A stretch of DNA of 64,000 bases from Echiichthys vipera (taxonomy: Eukaryota > Chordata > Actinopteri > Perciformes > Trachinidae). How positions within the stretch are numbered: the first letter of the stretch is position 1; each line of letters starts with the position of its first letter. A model generated the notes under the pieces. It ran no database searches, was not told where the DNA came from, and was given only the letters and a program-made list of their open reading frames with translations. Of the stretch, positions 1-22,654 are shown piece after piece. The stretch is from positions 18,441,849-18,505,848 of the forward strand of contig OY829661.1 of assembly GCA_963691815.1 (NCBI GenBank), given 5' to 3'. Made by a program: the position numbers and the translations under genes.

Positions 1-1300
1 TCCTGACCTTTGACTTCCTTGAAAATAAAATGTCCCCACAGGGGTCAGTATAATCACAATAAATAAAAATAATATAATAAGATTCTTCTCCACACATGTA
101 TACACATTGTAGTATCCAGAGCGTTAGAAATGTGTGCCGCACCAGTGACTTAGACCGAGCATTAATATATTGCTGTAAATAGCTTTAACTAAACAGTCAG
201 ACGTCTGATCCATTCAACTGACACGAATGTATTTGTGTAATAATGTTACTGCAGATGTTCAGTATCGACTGATCCGCTTTTAGTAGAAAATGAATAATGG
301 TTTTGTAAGCCATGATGATCTCAAACAACGTGGAGCTTGTTTTAGTCTGTTGAGGGAGTGAAATGTCGTGTTTTATGATGACGCTGTTTGTTGTGCCAGC
401 TGATTGATACACCTGCACAGCAATGTATATTAAACTGAGTGTTGGCTACTAGGACTTAAATGTGACTTACGTTTGTGTGATTTGTGTCTAAATTAAAGAG
501 AAAAGTTAACCAAAATGTTTTTGGCAGTGTCTTATTTACACTTTATACTTTGATGTGAAACACAGTGGGACAGAAATGACAGAATGTAACCTCAAGTACA
601 AATATATTCAAATACATTCTGTGAGGTAATTTAAATGAGACCAAGTAGTACAAAACCGTATATAAAAAGGGCTAGTGCGTAATGCAATTCCCAGCGTTTA
701 TCTCTGATATATAAAGTAAAGAAAATTGAGTGTTTAATCACTTCACACTCCTGGGTTCAAAGGTTTACAGGGCACATTGTCTATCAAATGTTTCAGCATT
801 GTTATTGTTATTATTGTCTTTACAGTAACGGGTGATGTTCCCTCAAAATTACACCGCTCGGCTGTCAACGATGTGACACAAAATATTGACTTAAAGAAAA
901 TCATTTTATTGATTTCTAAATGGTCCTCCAGAGTCTATGATTAGCACTGCGTCCATAGCAACAGTCACTTACTCATTGTAGCAGCAGTCTGCTATTCGGA
1001 AATAACAGACTGTGGAATGACTTCATTAACAATCAGAACTAGTATTCAACAATTTCCACAGTTTGATGAAACAGATGACTGGTCGTCTGAGAGTGGAAGT
1101 GCCTGCTATGTCCCCAGTACAATAGCGATGGATGGAATTTCATATATGGTGCTCGATGCACTGAAAAATGTCTCAATTACAAGTGTCTTTGTTCCTGAAT
1201 TATCCACAGAAGACACTGTCCGCAAAGTTGCTGTTAGATTCTTGTAGTTTGTTTAAGTGTCATATGTGAACATTGGGGTGGGAGAGATTCGCTGTCTCTT
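1..1300. other. AT-rich intergenic DNA, no gene seen
   Basis: No exon with recognisable homology was found here. A 76-codon open frame at 1017-1247 has no family resemblance and no clear splice sites. Positions 4-16 hold an imperfect nuclear-receptor DR1 on the minus strand (AAGTCAAAGGTCA). The stretch may include flanking sequence of a gene beyond the left edge, but nothing in it proves that. Confidence 0.5.
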
Positions 1301-1941
1301 AGGGCTGCAACAATTGTTTCATTATTGGTTATTGTGTTGACTATTTTCCAATTAATCAAATATCTTCATTCATTCATCTTCAACCGCTTATCCCGAGGTC
1401 GGGGTCGCAGGGGATGGTGGAGCCGATCCCAGCTGACATCGGGCGTGAGGCGGGGTACACCCTGGACACGACGCCAGTCTATCGCAGGGCACATAGAGAC
1501 GAACAGAGACAGACAACCATTCACACCTACGGGCAATTTTAGAGTCATCAATGAACCTAACACATGCATGTCTTTGGATTGTGGGAGGAAACCGGAGTAC
1601 CCGGAGAAAACCCACGCAGACACGGGGAGAACATGCAAACTCCACACAGAAAGGCCCAGGCCGGGATGCGAACCTGAAACCTTCTCACTATGAGAGATAG
1701 AAAGAAAAAAAAGAAAAAAAGTTGAGGAAAATGCCAATCACAGTTCCCCAGAGCTCAAAGTGACATAGGCAAATTAATTGTTTTTTAAGTACAGCAGTCC
1801 AAAATTGTTTATTTCACCGTCATGTACAGTGTGACAAGTATAATCCTCAAATTTTAAAAGCTGGAACTTGCTTTTCTTTTTCATTATATGCTTAAAATAA
1901 TTTTTAAACTACTAAAATTGTGATCAGTTGTTTCAGCTCTT
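1301..1941. mobile_element. Small non-autonomous element of a GGCTGCAAC-type family, interrupted by another repeat
   Basis: The left end reads AGGGCTGCAACAATTG at about 1301. The right end reads CAGTTGTTTCAGCTCTT at about 1925-1941, so the two ends form an imperfect inverted repeat. The interior resumes at about 1725 with blocks that recur in other copies in this window, such as the CTCAAATTTTAAAAGCTGGAAC-like block near 1845. Positions 1363-1700 are an unrelated insertion. Related pieces lie at 14.5-15.1, 16.2-16.4, 46.1-46.3 and 51.0 kb. Assignment to a dispersed teleost family comes from recognition of the sequence; the superfamily is not established. Confidence 0.5.
1363..1700 (-). mobile_element. 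Truncated LINE-type or LINE-tailed repeat with (CATTCA) terminus
   Basis: On the plus strand the copy starts with CATTCATTCATCTTCAACCG and continues as a roughly 330-bp block of a repeat that is very common in fish genomes (GGGGTACACCCTGGACA, GGAGAACATGCAAACTCCAC). Read on the minus strand it ends in ATAAGCGGTTGAAGATGA followed by short TGAATG-like units, as 3' ends of L2-like non-LTR elements do. No intact reading frame survives. It sits inside the 1301-1941 repeat. Confidence 0.6.
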
Positions 1942-2271
1942 ATGTATAAACCTGGACAAATACAATCCGAATTATCTGCACACCACCTGGGGTAGCTGAG
2001 AAGTTATTTTGTAATTTTGGTAAGCCAACCCTTGATAGCAAAAATTTAACATTATAGGAAATAATGCTTATTCTATAACTATAGACAGTATGCTTTTAAT
2101 TCATTTTGCCTCAGAACAGGCAATAACTTTAATCTTTGGAGCCCGCCATTTGGAACCCAGTCCTTAGGTTGGGCACCACCGCAGAATACATAATTTTAAT
2201 AATCAGCATTGTCAACATCAGATCAAACAAAACATAACATCTATATTTCACATTAAAACAAACATGTATCC

Positions 2272-3150
2272 TTATGGGATTTTCGTGGCGCCAGCCTGGC
2301 AGCAGTTGAGCTTTTCCTTGGACAGATAGAGCATCGGCTGAATGCTGCTGCTGAAGTCCATCAGGCCGAACGCGACATAGTGAATGTAGCAGCGAAACAC
2401 GTCAGGAGAGAAGTAGTGCTGGAAGGGGAACAAAGCGACAGGTGGGAAGTAGTTGAACACTATGATGGCCAGGATGATGAGGACCATCTTGAACGCTCTC
2501 TTCTTCACAGGATGCATCTCGTCTCTGCCGGGCCCGGACTGCCTCAACGCCCAGAGGATCGCGATGTTGCAGAACACCATGAAGGCGAACGCTGCGAGGA
2601 TCATCGCCGTGAAGACCTTCTCGAAGTTGACAATGTTGCCGACGCATTTGGCGGCGGCGTAGGCCAGAATGATCAGCCAGACTATGATGGCCAGGATTGC
2701 TCTGTGGTTACGGTCCTTGAGCTTGGTGAAGGTGATGGGATGGGTCACGGCCATGTAGCGGTCCAGGCAGATGCAGGAGAGGAAGAGAGGCGAGGTGTCT
2801 TTGATGCCGTAGAAGAAGCGCAGGACGTACCAGGTGCTGCTGTTGGTGAGGAAGACTATGTTGGCCAGCTCAAGTGGAGGGATGAGACAGAAGAGTATGT
2901 CTAAAACGGCCAGATGAAAGATAAAGATATCTGAGGTGGAGGAGTCCCCCTTGTTCTTGCGGATGAGCCACAGCACCATGAGGTTGGCTGGGATGCCCAG
3001 GAACATGTTCAAGAACTGCAGGACCAGGTACCAAATGATCACAGCAGGCATGTCTTTGCAACTCTCGTACACCGTCTTCTCAGCCACGGTGTAGTTGAGA
3101 GGTCTGTGAGAGACGAAGAGCAGGGAGGAGTTGATGTAGAAAACCTCCAT
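2272..3150 (-). CDS. Rhodopsin-family (class A) G protein-coupled receptor, divergent, 292 aa
   Basis: This is a single-exon frame starting at ATG 3150 (G at +4) and ending at TAA 2272-2274. Seven hydrophobic segments are visible, roughly at residues 37-62, 72-100, 105-129, 150-169, 178-201, 218-242 and 252-276. Family marks are N56 in TM1 (GIPAN), LAVLD in TM2 with D84, DRY at 130-132 ending TM3, W158 in TM4, and a QPMLY motif at 271-275 in place of NPxxY. There are possible N-glycosylation sites at N7 and N103. The receptor should sit in the plasma membrane and couple to G proteins. The TM3 segment resembles P2Y-like (delta group) receptors, but the ligand and orthologue are not recognised. 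Several canonical residues are missing (see findings). A non-coding 5' exon is possible but not seen. Confidence 0.88.
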   Translation of the reverse strand: MEVFYINSSLLFVSHRPLNYTVAEKTVYESCKDMPAVIIWYLVLQFLNMFLGIPANLMVLWLIRKNKGDSSTSDIFIFHLAVLDILFCLIPPLELANIVFLTNSSTWYVLRFFYGIKDTSPLFLSCICLDRYMAVTHPITFTKLKDRNHRAILAIIVWLIILAYAAAKCVGNIVNFEKVFTAMILAAFAFMVFCNIAILWALRQSGPGRDEMHPVKKRAFKMVLIILAIIVFNYFPPVALFPFQHYFSPDVFRCYIHYVAFGLMDFSSSIQPMLYLSKEKLNCCQAGATKIP

Positions 3151-3439
3151 CGCAACTGGATCAGAGGCCTCCAGCCAGAAGAAACAAAGATCTGTCAGAC
3201 AAACGGAACAGACAAACCAACACCAGGTTCAGTTAGAGACAAAATATATAGTATTAAAGTAAAAAGTGAGATTTTTATTATAAAGCAGGTTGGGGCGTTT
3301 TATTAATTATTACTGTGAAAGTATGAAGGTGCTCGATCCACAGAGAAATGCACACAGAAACTGTTTTTGAATGAGCCGTCAGGGCTTCTGTATGGTTGAG
3401 ATGTCACAACTATGCAATATAGATTAAAATGCTGCTACA

Positions 3440-4006
3440 GTGGTGTTACAGACATTCCCCGGCTGCAACGACAGTGCAGAGACACCAAGAGCACAGGTGC
3501 GGAAACACTGACAGATCAGAGCAGACTGGGCTTTCTCGGAAGGGGCTCTTAAAGAGACAAGTGCTAAAATGGAGCGTTTTAGACAGAAGGTGAATTTATT
3601 CAGACAAACAGTGTGAGAAAAATAATGCTTGTTCAATCGTTTTTTGAACATTACAGTATGTAAATATGTTCTCGCAAACACAAGTATGAAAAAAACAATT
3701 TAACACACACAAACACACACAGCTGCTTTTGTTCAAACATTTCAGAGATCATTGGAGCTTCTTGAAGTTGTATTTTCACTTCACTGAATGATTTAAATTA
3801 GCTTATTCTCAGTTTTGCTCAGTTTTTAAAATGGAGCGTTTTAGACAGAAGGTGAATATATTCAGACAAACAGCATGAGAAAAATAATGCTTGTTCAATC
3901 GTTTTTTGAACATTACAGTATGTAAATATGTTCTCGCAAACACAAGTATGGAAAAAACAATTTAACACAAGTATGGACCTGAAAATGAGCACAACATAGG
4001 ACCTTG
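3440..4006. mobile_element. Non-autonomous DNA-transposon-like element with an internal duplication
   Basis: The right end CCTGAAAATGAGCACAACAT...GGACC (about 3977-4003) matches a terminal sequence I recognise from a very common teleost non-autonomous element. The body at 3500-3560 (GATCAGAGCAGACTGGGC) also fits that family. Block 3566-3702 is repeated almost exactly at 3828-3964 (period 262), and 3703-3827 lies between the two copies. No transposase is present. The left border is uncertain. Confidence 0.5.
3703..3827 (+). repeat. Duplicated module, first copy (second copy at 6596-6831)
   Basis: A short CA tract is followed by GCTGCTTTTGTTCAAACATT and about 75 further bases, then TTATTCTCAGTTTTGCTC. 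The same string, with one or two substitutions, occurs at 6606-6695, and its last part at about 6812-6831. The two copies are in the same orientation. Confidence 0.7.
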
Positions 4007-5777
4007 ACAACAGTTCAGGGTTTAAAACGAAGTGAGTGAGAAGTCAGTTAGCTATACAAATGAGATCATACAAAGGTCCGTTATCAAACATGCAAATATG
4101 GTTGTAGAGGGTTGTCCTGATGCAGTTTTTCTTTTGAACTTGCTGCGTGTTTCCTCAGTGTGTGTGGTGTGTTTTTTTAAAGTAACAGTTTTTTCTGATG
4201 AAATACTGTGTAAAAGTGTCAGTCATTGAAAATCACCCCGTACACTGTTAATATGGACGTTCTCCAAACTCTGTGGCCGTTTTATGTGATTCACTGCGGT
4301 TACACAGTGGAAAACTAAACTTTTACCAACTTTGACTGGAAGTGAAGTGTGACTTGCTAAACTTAATTCATTAAACATCCCGCTTTTGTCCTACGAAATA
4401 TACTTCCTCCAACGCCCTCTGTGAAAATACACTTCCTCACTCATTGAGCAAAACAAATAAATGATACAACTAGACCATAGTAAACCTTTTTTTTCTTTTT
4501 TTTTTTTAAAGAAAAAGGCATTTTCTGTTAGAAAAAAGCATATTTTTGCAGCTTAATACACTGGATCAAAAAGAGAATAAGCAAATATATAATACTGAGG
4601 TATCAAACTATATTCCAGACTGCATCAAAAGCTTCTGTTGGAACAAAAGTAAGGAAAATCACTACCAAGTGGACTGAAAAATGACATTTGCTATGCGTTT
4701 ATGTATGATAAGTAAAGCCTCTTACCTTAAACTGGTACTTAATCATCTAATGAATTGATCTCTTGCTGTCTCTGTCACACTCTGCTGACCCATTTCCTCT
4801 ATACACACTCACGTAGAGCCACACAGTGATATGGCAGAATGTCTTATGTGGTTCTATGAAAGAGCTCACAATTGTTTGCATATCAATAGGCGTCTCATTC
4901 AACTATCTCTGTATCTAAGGGTAACATGTAAATATATGCAACCCATAAAGGTCTCCTGCAGAACATATTATCTGATCAAATCTGCAGAATGTTTCCACTG
5001 TAAAGAAACACGGCTACAAGACTGTAAAATGACTCACCTGTTCCACTGCAGCACCTTCCTAAAGTGACAGGAGTCCCCGCTCTCCACCTAATCCTTGCGT
5101 GACTCCCAGTGTGAGCTAATACTGAGCCCTCAACTCAAAATGAATGGAAAACATCTTTTGGAAAATGACCCAACACTTCAGGGATCTTTGATCATCCAAT
5201 CACAGCGCTGAGACGAGGGCGTAGGAGGCTGGGGATCTCCCCCTGGATGCCACAATGTCTTTGTTTGGCCCCCATGTACATCCATCGCACATTTTTTAAG
5301 ATTAAGAAATCAAATAATTGTAAAATGACAAAAAAAAAAGATGATTGACATGAAAGTCTGGAGTGAGTTGTGGGGGAGGGGGACAACAGGGAAATATAAT
5401 TCAGGTCTGTGTGGAGGACGTGTTGTGGCAAGCCATCAACCATTCACACCGATCGGCAATGATGCAACAAACCGATGGTGCCTGACGGAAAATTGGCAGT
5501 AAACAACTGATGCAACAGTCCAGAAAATCACTTCTGATTCAATTCAGTGTAACGATGTGTAATGTGTTACGTGAGGCTGACGTGTTTAGAGGTGTGATGT
5601 CCTTCGACGGGTTTGTGCTGCACCCAACATGCAGAACGGGGACGTGTGTCTCTCTATTTCACCTCGAGCCACCATTCACACACTCACAGTTTGTATTTAA
5701 TTGGGCTTTTTAATTATCTTGTTCATGGCATCTACAGATAGTGTTGTTTTTGAAGGGTTATTGAATGACCTCTCATG

Positions 5778-5790
5778 TGACCTTTGACCT
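5778..5790 (-). promoter_or_regulatory. Perfect DR1 nuclear-receptor element
   Basis: The plus strand reads TGACCTTTGACCT, so the minus strand is AGGTCAAAGGTCA. This is two AGGTCA half-sites with a 1-bp spacer, the form bound by HNF4 and RXR heterodimers such as PPAR-RXR. It lies far from any annotated start, so a regulatory role is inference only. Confidence 0.35.
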
Positions 5791-5811
5791 TTAACTCCTA
5801 TTTTATGAGAC

Positions 5812-6150
5812 AGGGGTGCGAGAAGTACTCAGAGTTTTTGCTCAAAGTAAAAGTAGCAATACCACAGTGCAGAAATACTAAAAGTCGTGCATTTATAAAG
5901 AACAAAAGAAAGAAAGACTTACTACATACTGCTGGGTAGCTTGTGAATTACCCCTGGGATCAATAAATGCTTAGCCATATAATATAATATTATCATTTGT
6001 TGATTAAATTTAGTATTTTCTGTGTATCTGGGAAGTAACTAGTGAGTAAAATGAATGTAGTGGAATAGAAAGTAGAACATTTCCCTCTGAAATGTAGACT
6101 TATAAATTAACCTCAGACCTAAATATATGTACTTAAGTGCAATAGAATAT
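5812..6150. repeat. Fragment of a dispersed AAGTACTC/AAGTAAAAGTA family, interrupted by a LINE/SINE-tail remnant
   Basis: It begins GAGAAGTACTCAGAGTTTTT and GCTCAAAGTAAAAGTAGCAA, a sequence type typical of a very abundant teleost repeat. Related copies lie at 32.16-32.59 and 50.70-50.90 kb. Positions 5925-5965 carry TTGTGAATTACCCC...GGATCAATAAATGC, a retroposon 3'-tail motif, suggesting a second insertion. Confidence 0.45.
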
Positions 6151-6155
6151 AGTCA

Positions 6156-6158
<3 letters not shown>

Positions 6159-6188
<30 letters not shown>
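6159..6188. repeat. (TA)n microsatellite
   Basis: About 15 uninterrupted TA units. Confidence 0.95.
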
Positions 6189-6191
<3 letters not shown>

Positions 6192-6481
6192 AAACATGTT
6201 ACAATAAAGGCCTCTTAGTTTACAAGTGATCTCTTCTCCTTCACTGTGCTGCAGGTTGCGCTGTGTGTGTGTTGTGACGGCGTGTTTGTCCGCGTGCATT
6301 TTTTTCAGGCAGTTTGAACAGCTTAACGAGCCAGCTGATGAAACTGGACCCAGGTCTGTTTACCTTTTTGTGCCTGTCTCCGTACTTGTTTGTATTGGTG
6401 TCAGGTTCACAGGAGATGTGTCTTTCCTCCTACAAGGTAGAAGATTCTCACAGGTTTGTTAAATTCTACATCCGAGCAGAA

Positions 6482-6494
6482 ACACACACTCACT

Positions 6495-6534
<40 letters not shown>

Positions 6535-6542
6535 CACACACA

Positions 6543-6595
<53 letters not shown>
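6482..6595. repeat. (CA)n microsatellite, interrupted
   Basis: About 115 bp of CA repeats with AAA and CT interruptions. It directly abuts the duplicated module at 6606. The sister module at 3703 has only a short CA tract in the same place, so this is an expanded version of a shared seed. Confidence 0.95.
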
Positions 6596-6597
<2 letters not shown>

Positions 6598-6696
6598 CAA
6601 CACACGGCAACACACAGCTGCTTTTGTTCAAACATTTCAAAGATCATTGGAGCTTCTTGAAGTTGTATTTTCACTTCACTGAATGATTTAAATGAC

Positions 6697-6809
6697 CATA
6701 TTCCACACGCAGAATGTAATTCATGGATCTACTGTATATGTATACCTTGTTGTCCACATGTGGAGATGAAAAATTTCAATAAAAATTTAAGTTTAAAAAA
6801 AAAAAAAAA
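6697..6809 (+). mobile_element. Poly(A)-tailed insertion inside the duplicated module
   Basis: This roughly 112-bp segment is absent at the matching place in the 3703-3827 copy. It carries AATAAA at 6779-6784 and ends in 15 A residues (6795-6809), after which the module resumes (AGCATATTCTCAGTTTTGCT). It looks like a short retroposed transcript 3' end. No clean target-site duplication is visible. Confidence 0.5.
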
Positions 6810-9800
6810 GAGCATATTCTCAGTTTTGCTCCTGGGGAATGTTATTAGTTCATATTTACGCATAAAGCAGAACTCTACTGTGCACAGATCCAGATATGAG
6901 TTTTTTTTTAGAAACTATTTAGTGAGATCTGATTGAACCTTATTTTGAAGAAAAAAACCTAATATATAAGATTTATAGATAGAGGTGTGATAATATGATT
7001 GTACATTAATACATTATTCAGCTTTATTCATTATGTAGATAGAAAGTCTTTCTGTATGCTGTTGCTGACACTGCTATTCCTGGAAATATTGTAATATTTG
7101 CTGTTTATTTATTACTATCAAAATGATATTGTGCTTAACCACAGAACAGCCAACAAGACGACAGGAAACCTATAAACTGTGAGAGAGAAGGAAGTAAGGT
7201 TAACGAACACAAACATCAGCAGCAAATAAAACAATATATCATAAACGCAATGATTAAACATATATAAAACACAATCATATAAAACAATGATTATTATATA
7301 AATAAAACTAAATGAGCTTAAACATTCAAACCATAAAACATTATATCATAAAAGTTATTCAACTGATAACAAAGTATACCAGTGTATCGGTAAGATGCTC
7401 AAAAGACACATTTTAAGAAGCAGATTGATTATAGCAGATTGCTGTTCGGGGGGTTCTTCCTGATTTAACCATTAGAGAAGAGTTAAAGGTGCCAGACACG
7501 TTTAAAGACGACTTCATTATTGAAAAATTACTTTTAAAATTTGTCTCTGATGTTTTTTTCCCCAAAAAATGTTCACCTACCTTTTTAAAATTCTTAAAAA
7601 TCATGAAAACTGTTCTTTCAGTCAACTTTCTACTGTAATCGATGGAGTTCTACATAAACTTGTGACTTTCTGCCAAAGTTGCAACACTTTTGGGGTTTTT
7701 TCACAACAGATTTTTGATTCTGTTTTTGTCTGTATTTCTCTCACTGATTTGAATGTTTGTCGAGTATATGGGTGTTAAACTCTAAATAAATAACACCTAC
7801 CTTGGGTCACAAGGTTTCGTATAATCGATACTTTTAGAAATTGCGAACAAGTTTTCAGGGGCTTTAAAATTGCGTCTGGATACCTCATTGAAAAATCCCA
7901 AATCTATTTGTAAGCAAATATTTTTCATTTTAGAAGTTTCAATTACTTCACTGTAAAGTACGTTCTCAGTGTGCACCGGAGGTTTTGAGTTTCCACGTCA
8001 CACTCAAAAGTCAGATTTAAGGTAAACTTTCCCCTCCAGCAGATACGTGATGTGAAAACAGCCTTTTAGTGTTAAACCTTTTTCAGTGGAGGGGGAACTT
8101 TAAAGAAAGCAAATCACATGTTAAATGGAGTAACCAAGATGCACGCAGTGGAGTTGAGATGATGCAGTATATCATAGAGGTTTATTCATGTTCAAGTTGT
8201 AGGATAAATGTAACCTATATATTCAAACATTACTAGTTTCTTAGACTTTTCAGCTGATGCACTGCAACTGTGCAGGTTTCCAGTTACACTCCTCATTAAA
8301 CCAAGCAGTGCTAATCCCATCTGAGGGTTAAGTGGACATGTGGAGCATGAGTTACATCAGATCACTCTCACTATCAAGGGACATTTCCTTGATTCATGAC
8401 AGAACTGAGCAGAACAGACCGTCCTGGAAATTCACTGATTATTTATGGAAAGTTGAGTTTTTTTTCCTTTAAACATCCTTTAATTGAGATCTAAAGGAAG
8501 ACACTTCACACGACCACTCATTGACTTCAAAATGTGGAAGCAGGACAACAGCAGTAAAACCAGCGAGTGGTCGGAATCGCTCAGTTTAGGTCATTTACCA
8601 AAAGATCTGTTCAAAAACCTATAAAAAGCTTTTTTTTTTCTAGTTTTTTTAAAGCCTTAACATCAGAATACATTTTGTAATTTTAACAAGGTTATCGAGG
8701 ATGGAAACTACCAAAATGGAAAATACATTTTAAAATGATTACATTTAAAAAATGTATGACAAATAAAATGAATAAAATAAGATATAAAGTAAATGAAGTC
8801 AATTATAAGCGAAATATCAATTTGCCATATTGTATCAATTAATGAATGTCTTAATTGATTTTCTTGGTATTTGATTACTTAATTATTTATTTGTTGTTAT
8901 ATATTTTATTTTTCTAAGAAATATATATATATTTTACTAGAAATAGGACATCGTAAAATATGAAAAATAAAGGATATGTAATAGTTTTAAAACATGATTT
9001 TTAAACTTAAATATAAGTGTTTATATGATTGTATTGCAGCATTGTAAAAGTTATAATACACACATTGCAAGGAACCACAGAACCATAGTCAGCAGTGTTT
9101 GGTTGTATTTATTATTTTACATTTTATCTGAATTTGAGTGCTCTGGATACAAAGCTGAAGGAAAAGAGTTTCACTCACATAATGTAGTTTGAGCAGCAAG
9201 AAACATACAATCAAACAGGTGGGAAACAGACATCCACAATATGTTATGTGCAGTACCATACAGATCCATTATAAAACTACAATGTTTTTTTATTCTACCG
9301 CCACCCACTTACTAAATATTTCTCTTGTAAACTTTGTGGATGGCTGTTTTTTTATTTTTTTATTACAGTTTTAGTCTAAAGCCAAACGTTTCCAGGCTGA
9401 TCCTGGTCAAAAGGGATTCAAACAGAAATGTCATCAGAGGATAAATACTTTGGAGCTGAAAATATGACCCATGCAAAGAATCCACTGTAAAGACATACAG
9501 AGGATGTAGCGCTATGTAGCCAAAGTCATTTCCTATTTGTTTCTGACGTGACATCAGAAGTTTTTCCCAACCGAGGACCTCGGGCTCCGACACATTCACC
9601 GTCTGCCATGTTTGTCCTCCACATCTCTCTTCTACGTGCAAACTTCCAAACTTCTCTCGTCCGTCTCTGCCTCTACGTCTACTTCATCTCCGATGGCTTG
9701 TAGGCTGTCCTCCCATCTCTTTTTTTTCAATCTTAAAAAAAAAACATCTCAAAATTCATAAAAGATCTTAACATTAGACATGCTACCATGATATAAAAAA

Positions 9801-10559
9801 AAAACGTTCTTTTTCAGTAATTCCTGTCTCTGTGTTTAAAATGAAACACTCTAAAACCCAGAAAGCCAATGTCAGGTAAACATATTATTATTCATTTACA
9901 TTAACAGGAAGGAAATACTGATAGACATGGGTAAAGTGTATGTTATTATCATTTAGGTCAGAGTACCAAACTAACAGTAATGTCATTGATAGGTCACAGC
10001 AAGCAGCTGGTGATTTGTTTTCGTATTAAACTGTAAGAATATGGCATTTTATTCCAACAGAACCCCACCCCCCACCGCTCAGTTAAAGTTCATGTTTGTC
10101 TTTTTATGTTGCCTGTGCTGTCGAGCAACAGAAGCAAAGACGAAAAGCTGTCTTCTGGGAGTGGGAGTGGAGATCTTGTTGATGCTCTAAGAAATGGAGT
10201 GATGGGATCTCATGAGGCCCGGCTTATTTCTTGATAGCGTTCCAGTCTTTTCAGCTCAGTCGGAGTGTTTATGCAGGAAAAGTAAAAGGCAGCAAGTAAA
10301 AGACTCTCCAATCAAGTAGAAATAAGGTTTTCCTCCGAGTGTTCACATCTAGGTAGTGCATGGTTTGGTTGAGGGTGAAGTGGTCGCATGCTGCAGTCGA
10401 GGGTGTTGGCATGTCATGGCTAAAAGGTGCATCACTGCTACAAAGTGTGGGTAAACAATTGTCAGCTTAGAAAAGTTTGGCACCAGACCATCGTCGTGAT
10501 GATTCCTAGCTGAAACATGGTGCTAACGTGCTATGCCGTTGGGTGGAGTGTAATTGTTT

Positions 10560-22276
<11,717 letters not shown>

Positions 22277-22654
22277 TTTGGCCGTTTTGAACCCCTCCGT
22301 CCTGCCTTGAAACACCTCTTTTCTCGGTCCAACTCGGCCGTAAATCGCCGACGTCCCGTTCAGTTTGCAGCCTTGTTCTGTCGCTATCAGAGCCATGAAT
22401 GCGCCGATAATCTGCACCGAGTGATCAGTCAAAAACACACCAACACAAGTTGGATAACTTTACATAAACACACAGCCGAGCATACAGGTTAATAAAAAGG
22501 AAACGTATGCTCACTTATCAGCAAAATGCGTATTCAAGTAAAGCTTTTTAGCCTGAAATATCTTCTCTATTTCACCGTTTTGACCGTGTCCCTTCCCGTC
22601 GAAACTCCGCTGCGGTGTGATCCATACTTTCCTTTTTCTGGCCCAGGACCGCCC

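Larger units (their letters stand above)
4007..10559. other. Intergenic region downstream of sapcd2, repeats only
   Basis: No convincing exon was found. Contents include a poly-T tract near 4490; a repeat fragment at 5812-6150; a (TA)n at 6159-6188; a (CA)n at 6482-6595; the duplicated module at 6596-6831; and very AT-rich DNA at 8600-9100. The sapcd2 3' UTR should occupy some of the last kilobase before 10560, but I could not place its polyadenylation site with confidence. Confidence 0.5.

Noticed and set aside
1017..1247. 76-codon ATG frame
   Set aside because: No recognisable motif, no supporting splice sites and no neighbours in frame; length is within chance for this composition.
2380..2904. 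174-codon frame opposite the GPCR
   Set aside because: Antisense shadow of a conserved coding exon; composition is acidic/low complexity with no family resemblance.
6302..6462. Two exon-like segments (after TTTTTTCAG at 6309 and around 6412-6433)
   Set aside because: The implied peptides are not recognised and no further exons in phase were found. A chance AG/GT pairing is likelier.
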